Positions 7,932-16,044 of a stretch of 64,000 nt of DNA are shown one piece after another (within the stretch, counting starts at the first letter, position 1; the number at the start of each line of letters is the position of its first letter). The notes under the pieces were generated by a model. That model saw only the letters and a list, made by a program, of their open reading frames with translations. It had not been told where the DNA came from and ran no database searches. This DNA is from an uncultured Gemmiger sp. (GTDB taxonomy: Bacteria > Bacillota > Clostridia > Oscillospirales > Ruminococcaceae). Made by a program: the position numbers and the translations under genes. The stretch covers positions 1 through 64,000 of the forward strand of contig CANRCB010000003.1 of NCBI GenBank assembly GCA_947629015.1, given 5' to 3'.

Positions 7932-8504
7932 ATGAAGGAGACCGGCAAAGAAGATCTGCGCGTGATCCGCACAAAGGAGGCCATCCGGAAAACCTTTGAG
8001 GAAATGATCTGCGAGATGGATTACGAGCAGATCACCATTAAGGAGCTGACGGAAAGGGCGCGGATAAACCGTAAAACCTTTTATCTGCATTACAATTCTC
8101 TGGCCGATCTGCTGCGGGAGCTGCAAAATGAAATGGCAAAGGATTTCATCCGGCGCACCCAAGGGCTTGAGCGCCCCCGCGATATGGATAAGATCACGCG
8201 GGAGTTCTTTCTGGTGAGCGAAGGCGCGGGGCCGCTCCACGAGAGGCTGATGTGCAGCGGCAGCTACCACTATATCAGCCGCCGGATCACAAACGAGATC
8301 ATGGCGGAGACATGGGGTGCCGACGGAAAGCAGAGGAACGTCGATCCGTATGTGCAGAATATCATCATGGCCTTCGTTTCCCAAGGCACCATCGAGATCT
8401 ATAAGCAATGGGCCGCGGACGGCAAAAAGATCCCGCTGGAGGAGATCATCGCCCTGACCTCGAAACTGATTTGCAGCGGTGTAAACGGTCTGGCTTTTAA
8501 ATGA
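7932..8504 (+). CDS. TetR/AcrR-family transcriptional regulator
   Basis: 190 residues. The N-terminal helix-turn-helix reads DYEQITIKELTERARINRKT, followed by FYLHYNSLADLL, the standard TetR_N pattern. The C-terminal half is all-helical and resembles the TetR C-terminal domain common in Clostridia. The start at 7932 is supported by AGGAGGT with seven bases of spacing, although the frame stays open far upstream. It is transcribed away from the SDR gene across a 228-bp shared region, so it likely represses the SDR and perhaps itself. No obvious long palindrome was seen there, and the ligand is unknown. Confidence 0.87.
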   Translation: MKETGKEDLRVIRTKEAIRKTFEEMICEMDYEQITIKELTERARINRKTFYLHYNSLADLLRELQNEMAKDFIRRTQGLERPRDMDKITREFFLVSEGAGPLHERLMCSGSYHYISRRITNEIMAETWGADGKQRNVDPYVQNIIMAFVSQGTIEIYKQWAADGKKIPLEEIIALTSKLICSGVNGLAFK

Positions 8505-8549
8505 GATATGGCGCGCTGCCGCATTCGCAGCGGCCCCTTTTGCGGCGGC

Positions 8550-9386
8550 CTACGCCTTTTGTATGCCGGCAAGGTAGCGGCTGGGCGGGATGCCCTTGAC
8601 GCGCTTGAACACGCGCGAAAAATAAAACTGATCCGAAAACCCGACCGACGCCGCGATCTCGGCGATGGAAAGCGCGCTGTTTTTGAGCAGGGAACACGCC
8701 TCGCCGATGCGGTATTTCGTCAGATAATCGATGGGGCTTTGGCCCATGGCGGCGATGAACACGCGGTACAGGTGGCTGCGGCTCACGCCCACCGCCTCGG
8801 CGATATCGTCCACCGAGATGTTATGGGAATAGTTGAACTGGATGAACTTGACCGCCGCCAGCACGTACTGGCTGCCGGTTGTGCCGGCGCGGGGCATCGT
8901 TTCCTGCGCCTCCTTCATCAGCAGCGCCATGAACAGGTACAGGTAGCCGGTCATGCGGGCCTCGTCCTGCGGTTCGGTGCCGCGGCTGAGGTAGATCTCG
9001 TACAGCGCGCTGCGCACGGCCTGCGGGTCGGTACAGTGGTGGCAGGGCTCGGCGTCGGTGAAGGGGGCGGCCTGGATCAGGCGGTTGGCGCACGCGCCGT
9101 TGAAGCCCACCCAGTAATATTCCCACGGGTCGGCGGTGTCGGCGGTGTAGGTGATGAGCTGGTTGGGCTTGGCCAAAAACAGATCCCCCGGCGCCAGCGC
9201 GTACCGGCTGCCGCCCACCTGGTAGCTGCCGCGCCCCGCAACCACCAGATGGATGAGATAATGATCCCGCACGCCGGGGCCCCAGGTGTGGCCGGGGCGG
9301 CAATACTCATGCCCGCAGTTGAAAATGGAAAGCTCCACATTGTCGGTATAATTTTGTTTGTAGGATTGTTTCGCAGCCGTCTCCAT
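8550..9386 (-). CDS. AraC-family regulator with cupin sensor domain
   Basis: 278 residues from the ATG at 9386, which has GGGGAGG seven bases upstream. The N-terminal half (about residues 15-110) is a cupin-type sensing domain with the pattern HYLIHLVVAGRGSY and LAPGDLFLAKPNQLITY. The C-terminal half carries two helix-turn-helix motifs (SVDDIAEAVGVSRSHLYRVF and SIAEIAASVGFSDQFYFSRV). This architecture fits sugar-responsive activators of the MsmR/RafR type. It is divergent from galactokinase, so it likely responds to galactose or an alpha-galactoside and acts on galK, but no operator was identified. Confidence 0.88.
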   Translation of the reverse strand: METAAKQSYKQNYTDNVELSIFNCGHEYCRPGHTWGPGVRDHYLIHLVVAGRGSYQVGGSRYALAPGDLFLAKPNQLITYTADTADPWEYYWVGFNGACANRLIQAAPFTDAEPCHHCTDPQAVRSALYEIYLSRGTEPQDEARMTGYLYLFMALLMKEAQETMPRAGTTGSQYVLAAVKFIQFNYSHNISVDDIAEAVGVSRSHLYRVFIAAMGQSPIDYLTKYRIGEACSLLKNSALSIAEIAASVGFSDQFYFSRVFKRVKGIPPSRYLAGIQKA

Positions 9387-9479
9387 CACAGCACCTCCCC
9401 ACAGCGCACAGCAGCCTGATTATAGCAGACCCGTCAACAAAAGTCCATATTTTTTTCGCCGCCGCGGGGGAAAAGGGGC

Positions 9480-9507
9480 TTTACTTCCGGTGAGGTTCTG
9501 GTATACT
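9480..9507 (+). promoter_or_regulatory. Candidate galK promoter (extended -10)
   Basis: An extended -10, TGgTATACT, ends at 9507. The best -35 is a weak TTTACT (9480-9485) 16 bp upstream. Weak -35 plus a neighbouring AraC activator suits an activated promoter. Confidence 0.5.
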
Positions 9508-9551
9508 GAAAACAACAAAACGGGCCGTTTTGGGCCGAAAGGATGCAGACC

Positions 9552-10859
9552 ATGGCAACGACACAGCAGCTCAAACAGCAGATCCTGCAGGGCGCCTACG
9601 ACGCCGCCTTCCAAAAACTGTACGGCGCGGACGGCAAAGTGCTCGCCGCACAGCGCGCGCGCTACGCCGAGACTATCGATGGCTTTGAACGCGTTTTTGG
9701 CATCGGGCGGGAGGCAACGCTCTACTCCGCGCCCGGCCGCACCGAGATCGGCGGCAACCACACCGACCACAACAACGGCATCGTCATGGCCGCCGCCGTC
9801 GACCTTGACATCATCGCCGTCGTCAGCTGCACCGACACCGGCGTCATACGGGTCAAATCCCGCGGGTTTGAAAAGATCGACATCGTGGATACCAAAACGC
9901 TGCGCCCCGTCAGGACCGAGGCCGCGCGTTCCGCCGCGCTGGTGCGCGGGGTGGCGGCCGGCATCGCGCAGGCGGGCGGGGACATCGGCGGGTTCGATGC
10001 CTACACATCCTCCAATGTGCTGGGCGGGTCCGGGCTTTCCAGCTCCGCCGCGTTCGAGGTGTGCATGGGCGCCATCCTCCGCGGGGAGTATAACGGCGAT
10101 GACCTGCAAAAATTCTCCCAGGTGGACATTGCCAAAATAGGCCAATACGCCGAGAACGTCTTTTTTGAAAAGCCTTGCGGCCTGCTGGACCAGACGGCCT
10201 GCGCGGTCGGCGGCGCCATCGCCATCGACTTCAAGGACCCGCAGGACCCCAAGGTGGACGCCGCCAGCCTGGACCTGGCCGCCCACGGCTTTGCGCTGTG
10301 CATCAGCGATACCAAGGGCAGCCACGCCGACCTGACCGATGAATACGCCGCCATCCGGCATGAGATGGAAAGCGTGGCCGAGGCGCTGGGCGCACACCAC
10401 CTGCGCGACGTGCCGGAGGAGGATTTTTACGCCGCCACCCCGCGCCTGCGCAAGGCCTGCGGGGACCGCGCGGTGGTGCGCGCCTGCCATTTTTACGGGG
10501 ACTGCCGCCGTGCCCGCCAGCTGTGCGAGGCCGTGCGGGCCGATGATTTCGCGCAGTTCCTGCGCCTGGTCATCGAGGGCGGCCATTCCAGCTTTGAGTA
10601 CAACCAGAACGCCTACAGCATCCAGGCCCCGCAGGTGCAGGGCATCCCGCTGGCGCTGGCCGTCAGCCAGCGCATCCTGGCAGGGCGCGGCGCGTGGCGC
10701 TTGCAGGGCGGCGGCTTTGCCGGCACCATCCAGGCGTTTGTGCCCCTTGACCTGCTGGATGCCTACCGCGCCGCCATCGACGGTGTGTTCGGCGAGGGCA
10801 GCTGCCATGTGCTCAACATCCGCAACTACGGCGCCATCCGGGTCACACCGGAACTGTAA
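9552..10859 (+). CDS. galK: Galactokinase
   Basis: 435 residues, GHMP kinase family. It phosphorylates alpha-D-galactose to galactose-1-phosphate with ATP, the first Leloir step. Seen are the galactokinase signature GRTEIGGNHTDHNNG, the GHMP phosphate-binding loop LGGSGLSSSAAFEV, and the C-terminal LQGGGFAGTIQAF. The start at 9552 is preferred over the ATG at 9543 because AAAGGA is eight bases before it and overlaps the first. No galT or galE adjoins it. The gene stands alone between an AraC regulator and a strong terminator, so the rest of the Leloir pathway must lie elsewhere. Confidence 0.93.
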   Translation: MATTQQLKQQILQGAYDAAFQKLYGADGKVLAAQRARYAETIDGFERVFGIGREATLYSAPGRTEIGGNHTDHNNGIVMAAAVDLDIIAVVSCTDTGVIRVKSRGFEKIDIVDTKTLRPVRTEAARSAALVRGVAAGIAQAGGDIGGFDAYTSSNVLGGSGLSSSAAFEVCMGAILRGEYNGDDLQKFSQVDIAKIGQYAENVFFEKPCGLLDQTACAVGGAIAIDFKDPQDPKVDAASLDLAAHGFALCISDTKGSHADLTDEYAAIRHEMESVAEALGAHHLRDVPEEDFYAATPRLRKACGDRAVVRACHFYGDCRRARQLCEAVRADDFAQFLRLVIEGGHSSFEYNQNAYSIQAPQVQGIPLALAVSQRILAGRGAWRLQGGGFAGTIQAFVPLDLLDAYRAAIDGVFGEGSCHVLNIRNYGAIRVTPEL

Positions 10860-10871
10860 GAACGTCTGTCC

Positions 10872-10906
10872 GCCCGCACCGGTGCCGGTGCGGGCAAATT
10901 TTTTTG
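10872..10906 (+). terminator. galK terminator
   Basis: The perfect inverted repeat GCCCGCACCGG/CCGGTGCGGGC is followed by a run of eight T residues, 13 bp after the galK stop. Confidence 0.85.
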
Positions 10907-10967
10907 GGCGCCGCGCTCCATTTGGGCGGCGCGCGCCCGTTATACATGGCAGGGAACGGTGAACGCG

Positions 10968-11186
10968 ATGACAGACGCACAGCGCTGGCAGCAGCTCAAA
11001 GCAGGGGACCGGCAGGCGCTGGCCGCCCTTGTTGAGGGCGCGTACCCCGCCGTATACGCCTACTGTTACCCGATGTTCGGCTTCGGTGTGCCGGTGCCGC
11101 TGGTACGCCTCGGCGGGTATTTCCTCATGGCGGCGGTGCTGCTGCCGCTGGCCGCGCGCGGCTGGGCAAAGCGCCAAATTTTGTGA
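10968..11186 (+). pseudogene. Remnant: ECF sigma factor N-terminus joined to a membrane-protein tail
   Basis: A 72-codon frame. The first ~33 residues (MTDAQRWQQLKAGDRQALAA, then EGAYPAVYAYCY) look like the start of an ECF sigma factor region 2. The rest (VPLVRLGGYFLMAAVLLPLA) is a membrane segment with a basic end, as in the C-terminus of a membrane protein. No sigma regions 2.4 or 4 exist. The simplest reading is a deletion that fused the beginning of a sigma gene to the end of a downstream gene, possibly its anti-sigma partner. A GTG at 10959 could also start it. It is unlikely to act as a sigma factor. Confidence 0.55.
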
Positions 11187-11223
11187 CCGGCGCGGTGCCT
11201 GATCTGTAATGGCTTTTTTGCTT

Positions 11224-11260
11224 AAAGGGAAACGCCATCATTTGGCGTCCTTCCCTTTTT
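11224..11260 (+). terminator. Hairpin with T run between convergent genes
   Basis: AAAGGGAaACGCCA pairs with TGGCGTccTTCCCTTT and is followed by TT. It overlaps the last codons of the convergent araC gene and probably ends plus-strand transcription. Confidence 0.6.
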
Positions 11261-11999
11261 CCGGCACCAGGCGAAAGAATTTGTTCCGGTACTCTCTTGG
11301 CGTGTATCCCGTGTGCGCTTTGAATACCCGGATAAAATGGCTTTGAGAACTGAACGCAAGGATGGCGGAGATATCGGCGACGGGATCTTCCGAGAACTTC
11401 AGCATATTCTGCGCCGCTTCGATCCGCTTTGAAAGGATATATTCGGAAACGGAAACTCCGGTTTCTTTTTTGAACAGAGTGGACAGGTAGCTTCTGTTCA
11501 GGCCCGTCTGCGCCGCGAGATCCGCTGCCCGTATCGGCTCATGCAGATGACTGTAGATGTAATCCAGACATAAGACGACGGGTTTGGAGTATACGCGGGC
11601 TTTGTCAAGCGCCGCCATTTCCTTTGTGTAAAAAGCAAACATATCGGCGTGCAGGGCTTTTACCTCGTCCACGCTTTGCAGGGTATCCATCTTCAAAATA
11701 TAGAGGTCACTGATATTGTAAGCCCGCTCCGCGTCCATCCCACCCGCAATGGCGCTGCGGCTTGCCAGGGTGATAGAGGCCACAAAAAGGTATTTGTAAT
11801 TGCGCAGTGGATCGTCCGATACGTGGCCGGGCAGGTCGGAGGAAAACATCCTGACCCCCTCTTCCACCGCCCGCATATCCCCTATACGCAAAAGGTCGTA
11901 TTGATACATATCCTCCGTATTCGTATGATGCCTGACCGCCGTCTCGCGGTGGAGATACTCCATGTACCGCAATTTCTTTTCATCTACCGTCCAACGCAT
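11238..11999 (-). CDS. AraC-family transcriptional regulator
   Basis: 253 residues. The C-terminal ~100 residues form two helix-turn-helix units (IRAADLAAQTGLNRSYLSTL and PVADISAILAFSSQSHFIRV, then FKAHTGYTPREYRN), the AraC/XylS signature. The N-terminal ~150 residues are helical and lack a cupin pattern. They contain YLFVASITLASRSAIAGGM, which resembles AraC proteins of Clostridia that regulate transporters. It is divergent from the MATE efflux gene with overlapping promoter regions, so regulation of that pump is the natural hypothesis. The ATG at 11999 is preceded by AAGGAGG. Confidence 0.85.
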   Translation of the reverse strand: MRWTVDEKKLRYMEYLHRETAVRHHTNTEDMYQYDLLRIGDMRAVEEGVRMFSSDLPGHVSDDPLRNYKYLFVASITLASRSAIAGGMDAERAYNISDLYILKMDTLQSVDEVKALHADMFAFYTKEMAALDKARVYSKPVVLCLDYIYSHLHEPIRAADLAAQTGLNRSYLSTLFKKETGVSVSEYILSKRIEAAQNMLKFSEDPVADISAILAFSSQSHFIRVFKAHTGYTPREYRNKFFRLVPEKGKDAK

Positions 12000-12023
12000 G
12001 GCCGCCCTCCTTTTATGCCAACG

Positions 12024-12052
12024 ATTATACTATAAAACCAACATATATGCAA
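12024..12052 (-). promoter_or_regulatory. Promoter of the araC-family gene
   Basis: On the minus strand TTGCAT (12052-12047) and TATAAT (12029-12024) are 17 bp apart, 25 bp before the araC start. An extended -10 for the MATE gene, TGcTATGAT (12071-12079), lies beside it on the plus strand. Confidence 0.72.
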
Positions 12053-12118
12053 TAGTGCCCTGCGCCGTTATGCTATGATCCCAATATAGTACATGGCTTC
12101 CAGGAGGGACTTTGTTTT

Positions 12119-13534
12119 ATGACCGGCCCGGCTGAAAAGAAAACCGCGCGCATACTTGATATGACACAGGGCAGCCCGGCAAAACGCATATTGGCTTTTG
12201 CCGTTCCGCTATTCATCGGCAACATCTTTCAGCAGGTGTACAGCATGGTGGACACCATGGTCGCCGGATACAATCTTGGTGACAATGCCATCGCCGCCAT
12301 CGGGGCGACATCCGCATTGTACGGCCTGCTTATTGATTTCGCCTCCGGCTTGAACAGCGGATATGCGATCGTTGTCACACAGCGTTTTGGCGCCCATGAT
12401 GAAAAGGAATTGAAAGCGTCCATCGCCGGAATGATCGGGCTTGACGCGGCCGTGACGGCCGTCCTGACCGTGTTGTCCCTGCTTTTTCTCAAACCCCTTA
12501 TGGGTTTTATGAACACCCCGGATGATATTTTTGAGCAGGCCTACCGCTATATTGCCGTGATTTGCGCCGGCATGGCTGCCACGATCGTTTACAATATGTT
12601 CGCAAGCATCATGCGGGCTTTCGGGAACAGCCGGACGTCGCTTTATTTCCTGATCATCTCCTCTGTGCTGAATATGGGCATGGATCTCCTTCTTGTCGCC
12701 GTACTGCACATGGGCGCGGCCGGAGCCGCGCTTGCGACGGTCATCGCGCAGGCCGTTTCGGCCGTACTCAGCGGCATTTATGTGTACAGGCATTACGGGG
12801 CGATGCTCCCTGGCAAAGAGGACTTTCCCGTTTCCCCGGGCATGATAGCCGAGCTGTTTTCAAACGGGATCGCGATGGCATTGATGTATTGTGTGGTGGA
12901 TCTGGGGTCCGTCATTTTCCAGAGGGCGAACAACGATTTGGGGAAAATGTTCATCTCCGCGCATACCGCCTCGCGCCGGATCATCAACATTATGATGCAG
13001 CCTTTGGCGACGATCTCTACCGCTTCTTCTACTTTTATCGGGCAAAACTGGGGCGCAAAAAAGCCGTGGCGGATACGCACGGCCCTCAGGCAGGTGATGG
13101 GGATGGAGGTCGCGTGGTCGCTCTTTGGGTGCGCCTTGATCTACGCCTTTGGGGGTTGGCTCGTGCGTTTCACCACCGGCACGGCAAACAATGCCGTCGT
13201 AGGCTATGCGGTGATGAGCCTGCGCTGGCATTTGTCATTCTTTCCGGCTCTCGGCTGCCTTCTCGTGCTGCGGACCGCTATGCAGGCCATGGGGAAAAAG
13301 ACCGCGCCCATCCTGTCCAGCTGTATCGAACTCGGCATGAAACTTTTGTCCGCCGCGATTTTGATCCCGCGCCTCGGTTTTTTGGGCACGAGCATCACGG
13401 AACCGGTCACATGGACGGTCATGCTGCTGTTTCTCGCGGCGGCATACCTGCCGCTCAGCAAAAAGCTGTTTCCTGAAGTTAACGGGGAAAGCAGGCGGTA
13501 TGAGGGAAGGGGATGGGCACAAAACAGGGCGTGA
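12119..13534 (+). CDS. MATE-family multidrug/cation efflux transporter
   Basis: 471 residues with about twelve membrane spans in two MatE halves. The N-terminal part reads RILAFAVPLFIGNIFQQVYS and DTMVAGYNLGDNAIAAIGAT, typical of NorM/DinF-like MATE proteins, which expel cationic drugs or dyes with Na+ or H+. AGGAGGG precedes the ATG by eleven bases. It is divergent from an AraC regulator and followed 45 bp later by an AlkZ-related gene, possibly cotranscribed. The substrate cannot be told from sequence. Confidence 0.9.
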   Translation: MTGPAEKKTARILDMTQGSPAKRILAFAVPLFIGNIFQQVYSMVDTMVAGYNLGDNAIAAIGATSALYGLLIDFASGLNSGYAIVVTQRFGAHDEKELKASIAGMIGLDAAVTAVLTVLSLLFLKPLMGFMNTPDDIFEQAYRYIAVICAGMAATIVYNMFASIMRAFGNSRTSLYFLIISSVLNMGMDLLLVAVLHMGAAGAALATVIAQAVSAVLSGIYVYRHYGAMLPGKEDFPVSPGMIAELFSNGIAMALMYCVVDLGSVIFQRANNDLGKMFISAHTASRRIINIMMQPLATISTASSTFIGQNWGAKKPWRIRTALRQVMGMEVAWSLFGCALIYAFGGWLVRFTTGTANNAVVGYAVMSLRWHLSFFPALGCLLVLRTAMQAMGKKTAPILSSCIELGMKLLSAAILIPRLGFLGTSITEPVTWTVMLLFLAAAYLPLSKKLFPEVNGESRRYEGRGWAQNRA

Positions 13535-13579
13535 GCGGCCCTTCCTCAGCGGGCCGCCGCAAAGAAAGAAGAGGGTGGT

Positions 13580-14263
13580 ATGATGTTTGGGTCTACGGCA
13601 CAGATCCGCTCGGCCGACGATGTGATCCGGCTCGTGGAGGACGTGGGCTTCCTCCCTTTTTTCAAAAATCACATCCCCGGCTTTTCCGTTGAGGAATGCT
13701 GCCCGCGGGAGCTGTGGTTTGCCCAGGAGGTGGACGGCCCGTGGGAATGGAAAGGCCCCATCGCCCGGAGCGGCCGGTGTATCTACGGCAAATTTTTTGG
13801 CGGCAAGGCGGGTTTTATCAGCCGGGAATGGTTCCCGGATTTTGCGAATTTCCGCAGGGACGGCTACGATTTTGACGCCCGGTATGACGACGGCCTTGCC
13901 TCCCGCAAAGATAAAGGCGTTTTTGACACGGTCGCAGAGCATGGCGCGCTTTTGTCAAAGGAGCTGAAGGACATCTGCAATTATCGCAAGGGCGGGAACA
14001 AGGGTTTCGATACGGTCATCACCCGGCTGCAAATGCAGACCTATATCTGTATCGCTGATTTTGTCTATATGAAAGACAAATATGGCCAGACCTACGGATG
14101 GGGCGTTGCAAAATATTCCACGCCCGAAAACCGGTTCGGATACGAATATGCAACGAGCGCATATCCAAGGGAACCAAATGCATCAAAGGAAAAGATCGTG
14201 GAGCATCTGCATAAGGTGCTGCCGGATGCAGGGAAGGGACAGATCCTGAAATTGCTCAAATGA
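13580..14263 (+). CDS. AlkZ-related protein (winged-helix, DNA-glycosylase-like)
   Basis: 227 residues. The sequence (IRSADDVIRLVEDVGFLPFF, ELWFAQEVDGPWEWKGPI, GKFFGGKAGFISREWFPDF) matches proteins called AlkZ-related in Firmicutes, distant relatives of E. coli AlkZ/YcaQ, which removes crosslinked or alkylated bases. The family's catalytic residues cannot be confirmed here, so glycosylase activity is uncertain. The C-terminus holds a helical segment ending in KVLPDAGKGQILKLLK. It follows the MATE gene by 45 bp with GAGGGTGGT before the ATG, and may be in the same transcript. Confidence 0.68.
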   Translation: MMFGSTAQIRSADDVIRLVEDVGFLPFFKNHIPGFSVEECCPRELWFAQEVDGPWEWKGPIARSGRCIYGKFFGGKAGFISREWFPDFANFRRDGYDFDARYDDGLASRKDKGVFDTVAEHGALLSKELKDICNYRKGGNKGFDTVITRLQMQTYICIADFVYMKDKYGQTYGWGVAKYSTPENRFGYEYATSAYPREPNASKEKIVEHLHKVLPDAGKGQILKLLK

Positions 14264-14286
14264 GGGAACCCCGCCGTGGCATATAC

Positions 14287-14321
14287 GTTTGCCCGCCGCA
14301 CCAAAGGTGCGGCGGGCAAAC
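14287..14321. terminator. Bidirectional hairpin between convergent genes
   Basis: A perfect 16-bp stem (GTTTGCCCGCCGCACC, aaa loop) lies between the ends of the AlkZ-related gene and hydA. It has no long T run on either strand, so its strength as a terminator is uncertain. Confidence 0.6.
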
Positions 14322-14331
14322 TTTGCAAAAT

Positions 14332-16044
14332 TCAGATGCTCCACTTGCTTTGGTCGGTGTGCAGCAGGTGGTGTGCCGTCTCCGAGAGCGGCGAGCCCAA
14401 AAATTCGCTGTACGCCTGCTTGACGAACGGGTTCTCGTGGCTGAAGCGGATGGGGGACTTGGCGTCCAGTTCGCGCAGCACCTCGCCGCGCACGTCCGCC
14501 AGCTCCACGCCGTCGGTGATGGGCTGGCCGCCGCCGCCCGCGCACCCGCCCGGGCAGGCCATGATCTCGACAAAATCATACTGCGCCGTGCCGGCCTTGA
14601 TGGCCTCCAGCAGCTTGCGCGCGTTGCCAAGGCCGCTGGCCACGGCAATTTTAAGCGTAGCGCCGCCAACTTTAACGTCCCGCTCACGCCAGCCCTCCAT
14701 GCCGCGCACGGCGCTGAAGGCGTCGGGGTCGGGGTTTTTGCCGGTGACGAGGTAGTGCGCGCTGCGCAAAGCCGCTTCCATCACGCCGCCGGTGGTGCCG
14801 AAGATGACGCCCGCGCCGGTGCCAAGGCCCAGAGGCTCGTCAAAATCGGCCTCGGGCAAAATTTCCAGGATCTGCCCGCTGCCGCGCAAAATGCGGCCCA
14901 GCTCGCGCGTGGTCAGCACCAGGTCAACGTCCTTGGCGCCGCTGTCGTTCACTTCCGGCACGTCGCACTCATACTTTTTGGCGGTGCAGGGCATGAAGGA
15001 GACGCTGTAGATCTTTTCCGGGGCCACGCCCAGCGCCTTGGCGAACCACGTCTTGGCGATGGCGCCAAAGATTTGCTGCGGGCTCTTGGCGGAGGAAAGG
15101 TTGGGCAAAAACTCGGGGTAGTTCTGCTTGACGAACCGCACCCAGCCGGGGCAGCAGCTGGTGAACATCGGCCAGTGCTCTTTGCCTTTCATGCGCTCCA
15201 GCAGCTCGCTGCCTTCCTCCATGATGGTCATGTCGGCGGCAAAATCGGTGTCGAACACATAGTCAAAGCCAAGGCCCTTCATGGCCGCGACCATGCGCCC
15301 AACGGTGGCCTTTTTCTGCGGCACGCCGGCATCGGCGCCCCACGCGCTGCGCACGGCAGGCGCCACCTGCGCGATGACGATCTTGTCCGGGTCGGCCAAC
15401 GCGTCCAGCAGTTTTTGCGTATCGTCACGCTCATGCAGAGCGCCCACCGGGCAGTGGGTGATGCACTGCCCGCACAGCGAGCAGTTGATGGTGTTGATGG
15501 TCTCGCCGTCGCGCAGGCCCACGGTGGTGCGGTAGCCGGTGCCGACAACGTCCCACACGCCAAGGCCCTGTACCTTGTCGCAGACGTTGATGCACCGCAT
15601 ACACTTGACGCATTTGTCCCGGTCACGGATAAGCGGGGTGTCCTGCGGCCAGTTCTTCTGGCGGTAGCGCACCTCATAGGGGATGCGGGAGATGTTCAGG
15701 TCCTGCGCAAGGCTTTGCAGCGTGCAGTTGCCGTTGCGCACGCAGCTGGTGCAGGCGGTGTTGTGGGCCGAAAGGATGAGCTCCACATTCACCCGGCGCG
15801 TGGTGCGCACGCGGGGGGAATTGGTGTACACCACCATGCCGTCCTCGGCGGCGGTGTTGCACGCCGCGCACAGGTTTTGGTTGCCCTCCACCTCCACCAC
15901 GCACACGCGGCAGGCGCCGATCTCGTTGATGTCCTTCAGGTAGCAAAGGGTGGGGATCCTGATGCCCGCCATGTTGGCGGCCTCCAGGATGGTGGCGCCG
16001 TCGCGCACCTGCACCGCTTTGCCGTCTATCGTCAGTTTTACCAT
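14332..16044 (-). CDS. hydA: [FeFe] hydrogenase, multi-cluster catalytic subunit
   Basis: 570 residues from the ATG at 16044. Domains in order: [2Fe-2S] (CYLKDINEIGACRVC and CAAC), His-Cys [4Fe-4S] (HNTACTSCVRNGNC), two [4Fe-4S] sites (CVKCMRCINVC and CSLCGQCITHC), and the H-cluster domain with TSCCPGW, MPCTAKKYE and EIMACPGGCAGGGGQP, then the small-subunit region. This is the modular CpI-like form, which makes or uses H2 in the cytoplasm. The start overlaps the stop of the upstream NuoF/GltD-type gene (ATGGTAA), so the two are coupled and probably form one NAD(P)H-linked complex. No HydE/F/G maturases are in the window. Confidence 0.95.
   Translation of the reverse strand: MVKLTIDGKAVQVRDGATILEAANMAGIRIPTLCYLKDINEIGACRVCVVEVEGNQNLCAACNTAAEDGMVVYTNSPRVRTTRRVNVELILSAHNTACTSCVRNGNCTLQSLAQDLNISRIPYEVRYRQKNWPQDTPLIRDRDKCVKCMRCINVCDKVQGLGVWDVVGTGYRTTVGLRDGETINTINCSLCGQCITHCPVGALHERDDTQKLLDALADPDKIVIAQVAPAVRSAWGADAGVPQKKATVGRMVAAMKGLGFDYVFDTDFAADMTIMEEGSELLERMKGKEHWPMFTSCCPGWVRFVKQNYPEFLPNLSSAKSPQQIFGAIAKTWFAKALGVAPEKIYSVSFMPCTAKKYECDVPEVNDSGAKDVDLVLTTRELGRILRGSGQILEILPEADFDEPLGLGTGAGVIFGTTGGVMEAALRSAHYLVTGKNPDPDAFSAVRGMEGWRERDVKVGGATLKIAVASGLGNARKLLEAIKAGTAQYDFVEIMACPGGCAGGGGQPITDGVELADVRGEVLRELDAKSPIRFSHENPFVKQAYSEFLGSPLSETAHHLLHTDQSKWSI

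Noticed and set aside
9420..11177. 585-codon minus-strand frame over galK
   Set aside because: Shadow of galactokinase, with no recognisable motifs and no ribosome site.
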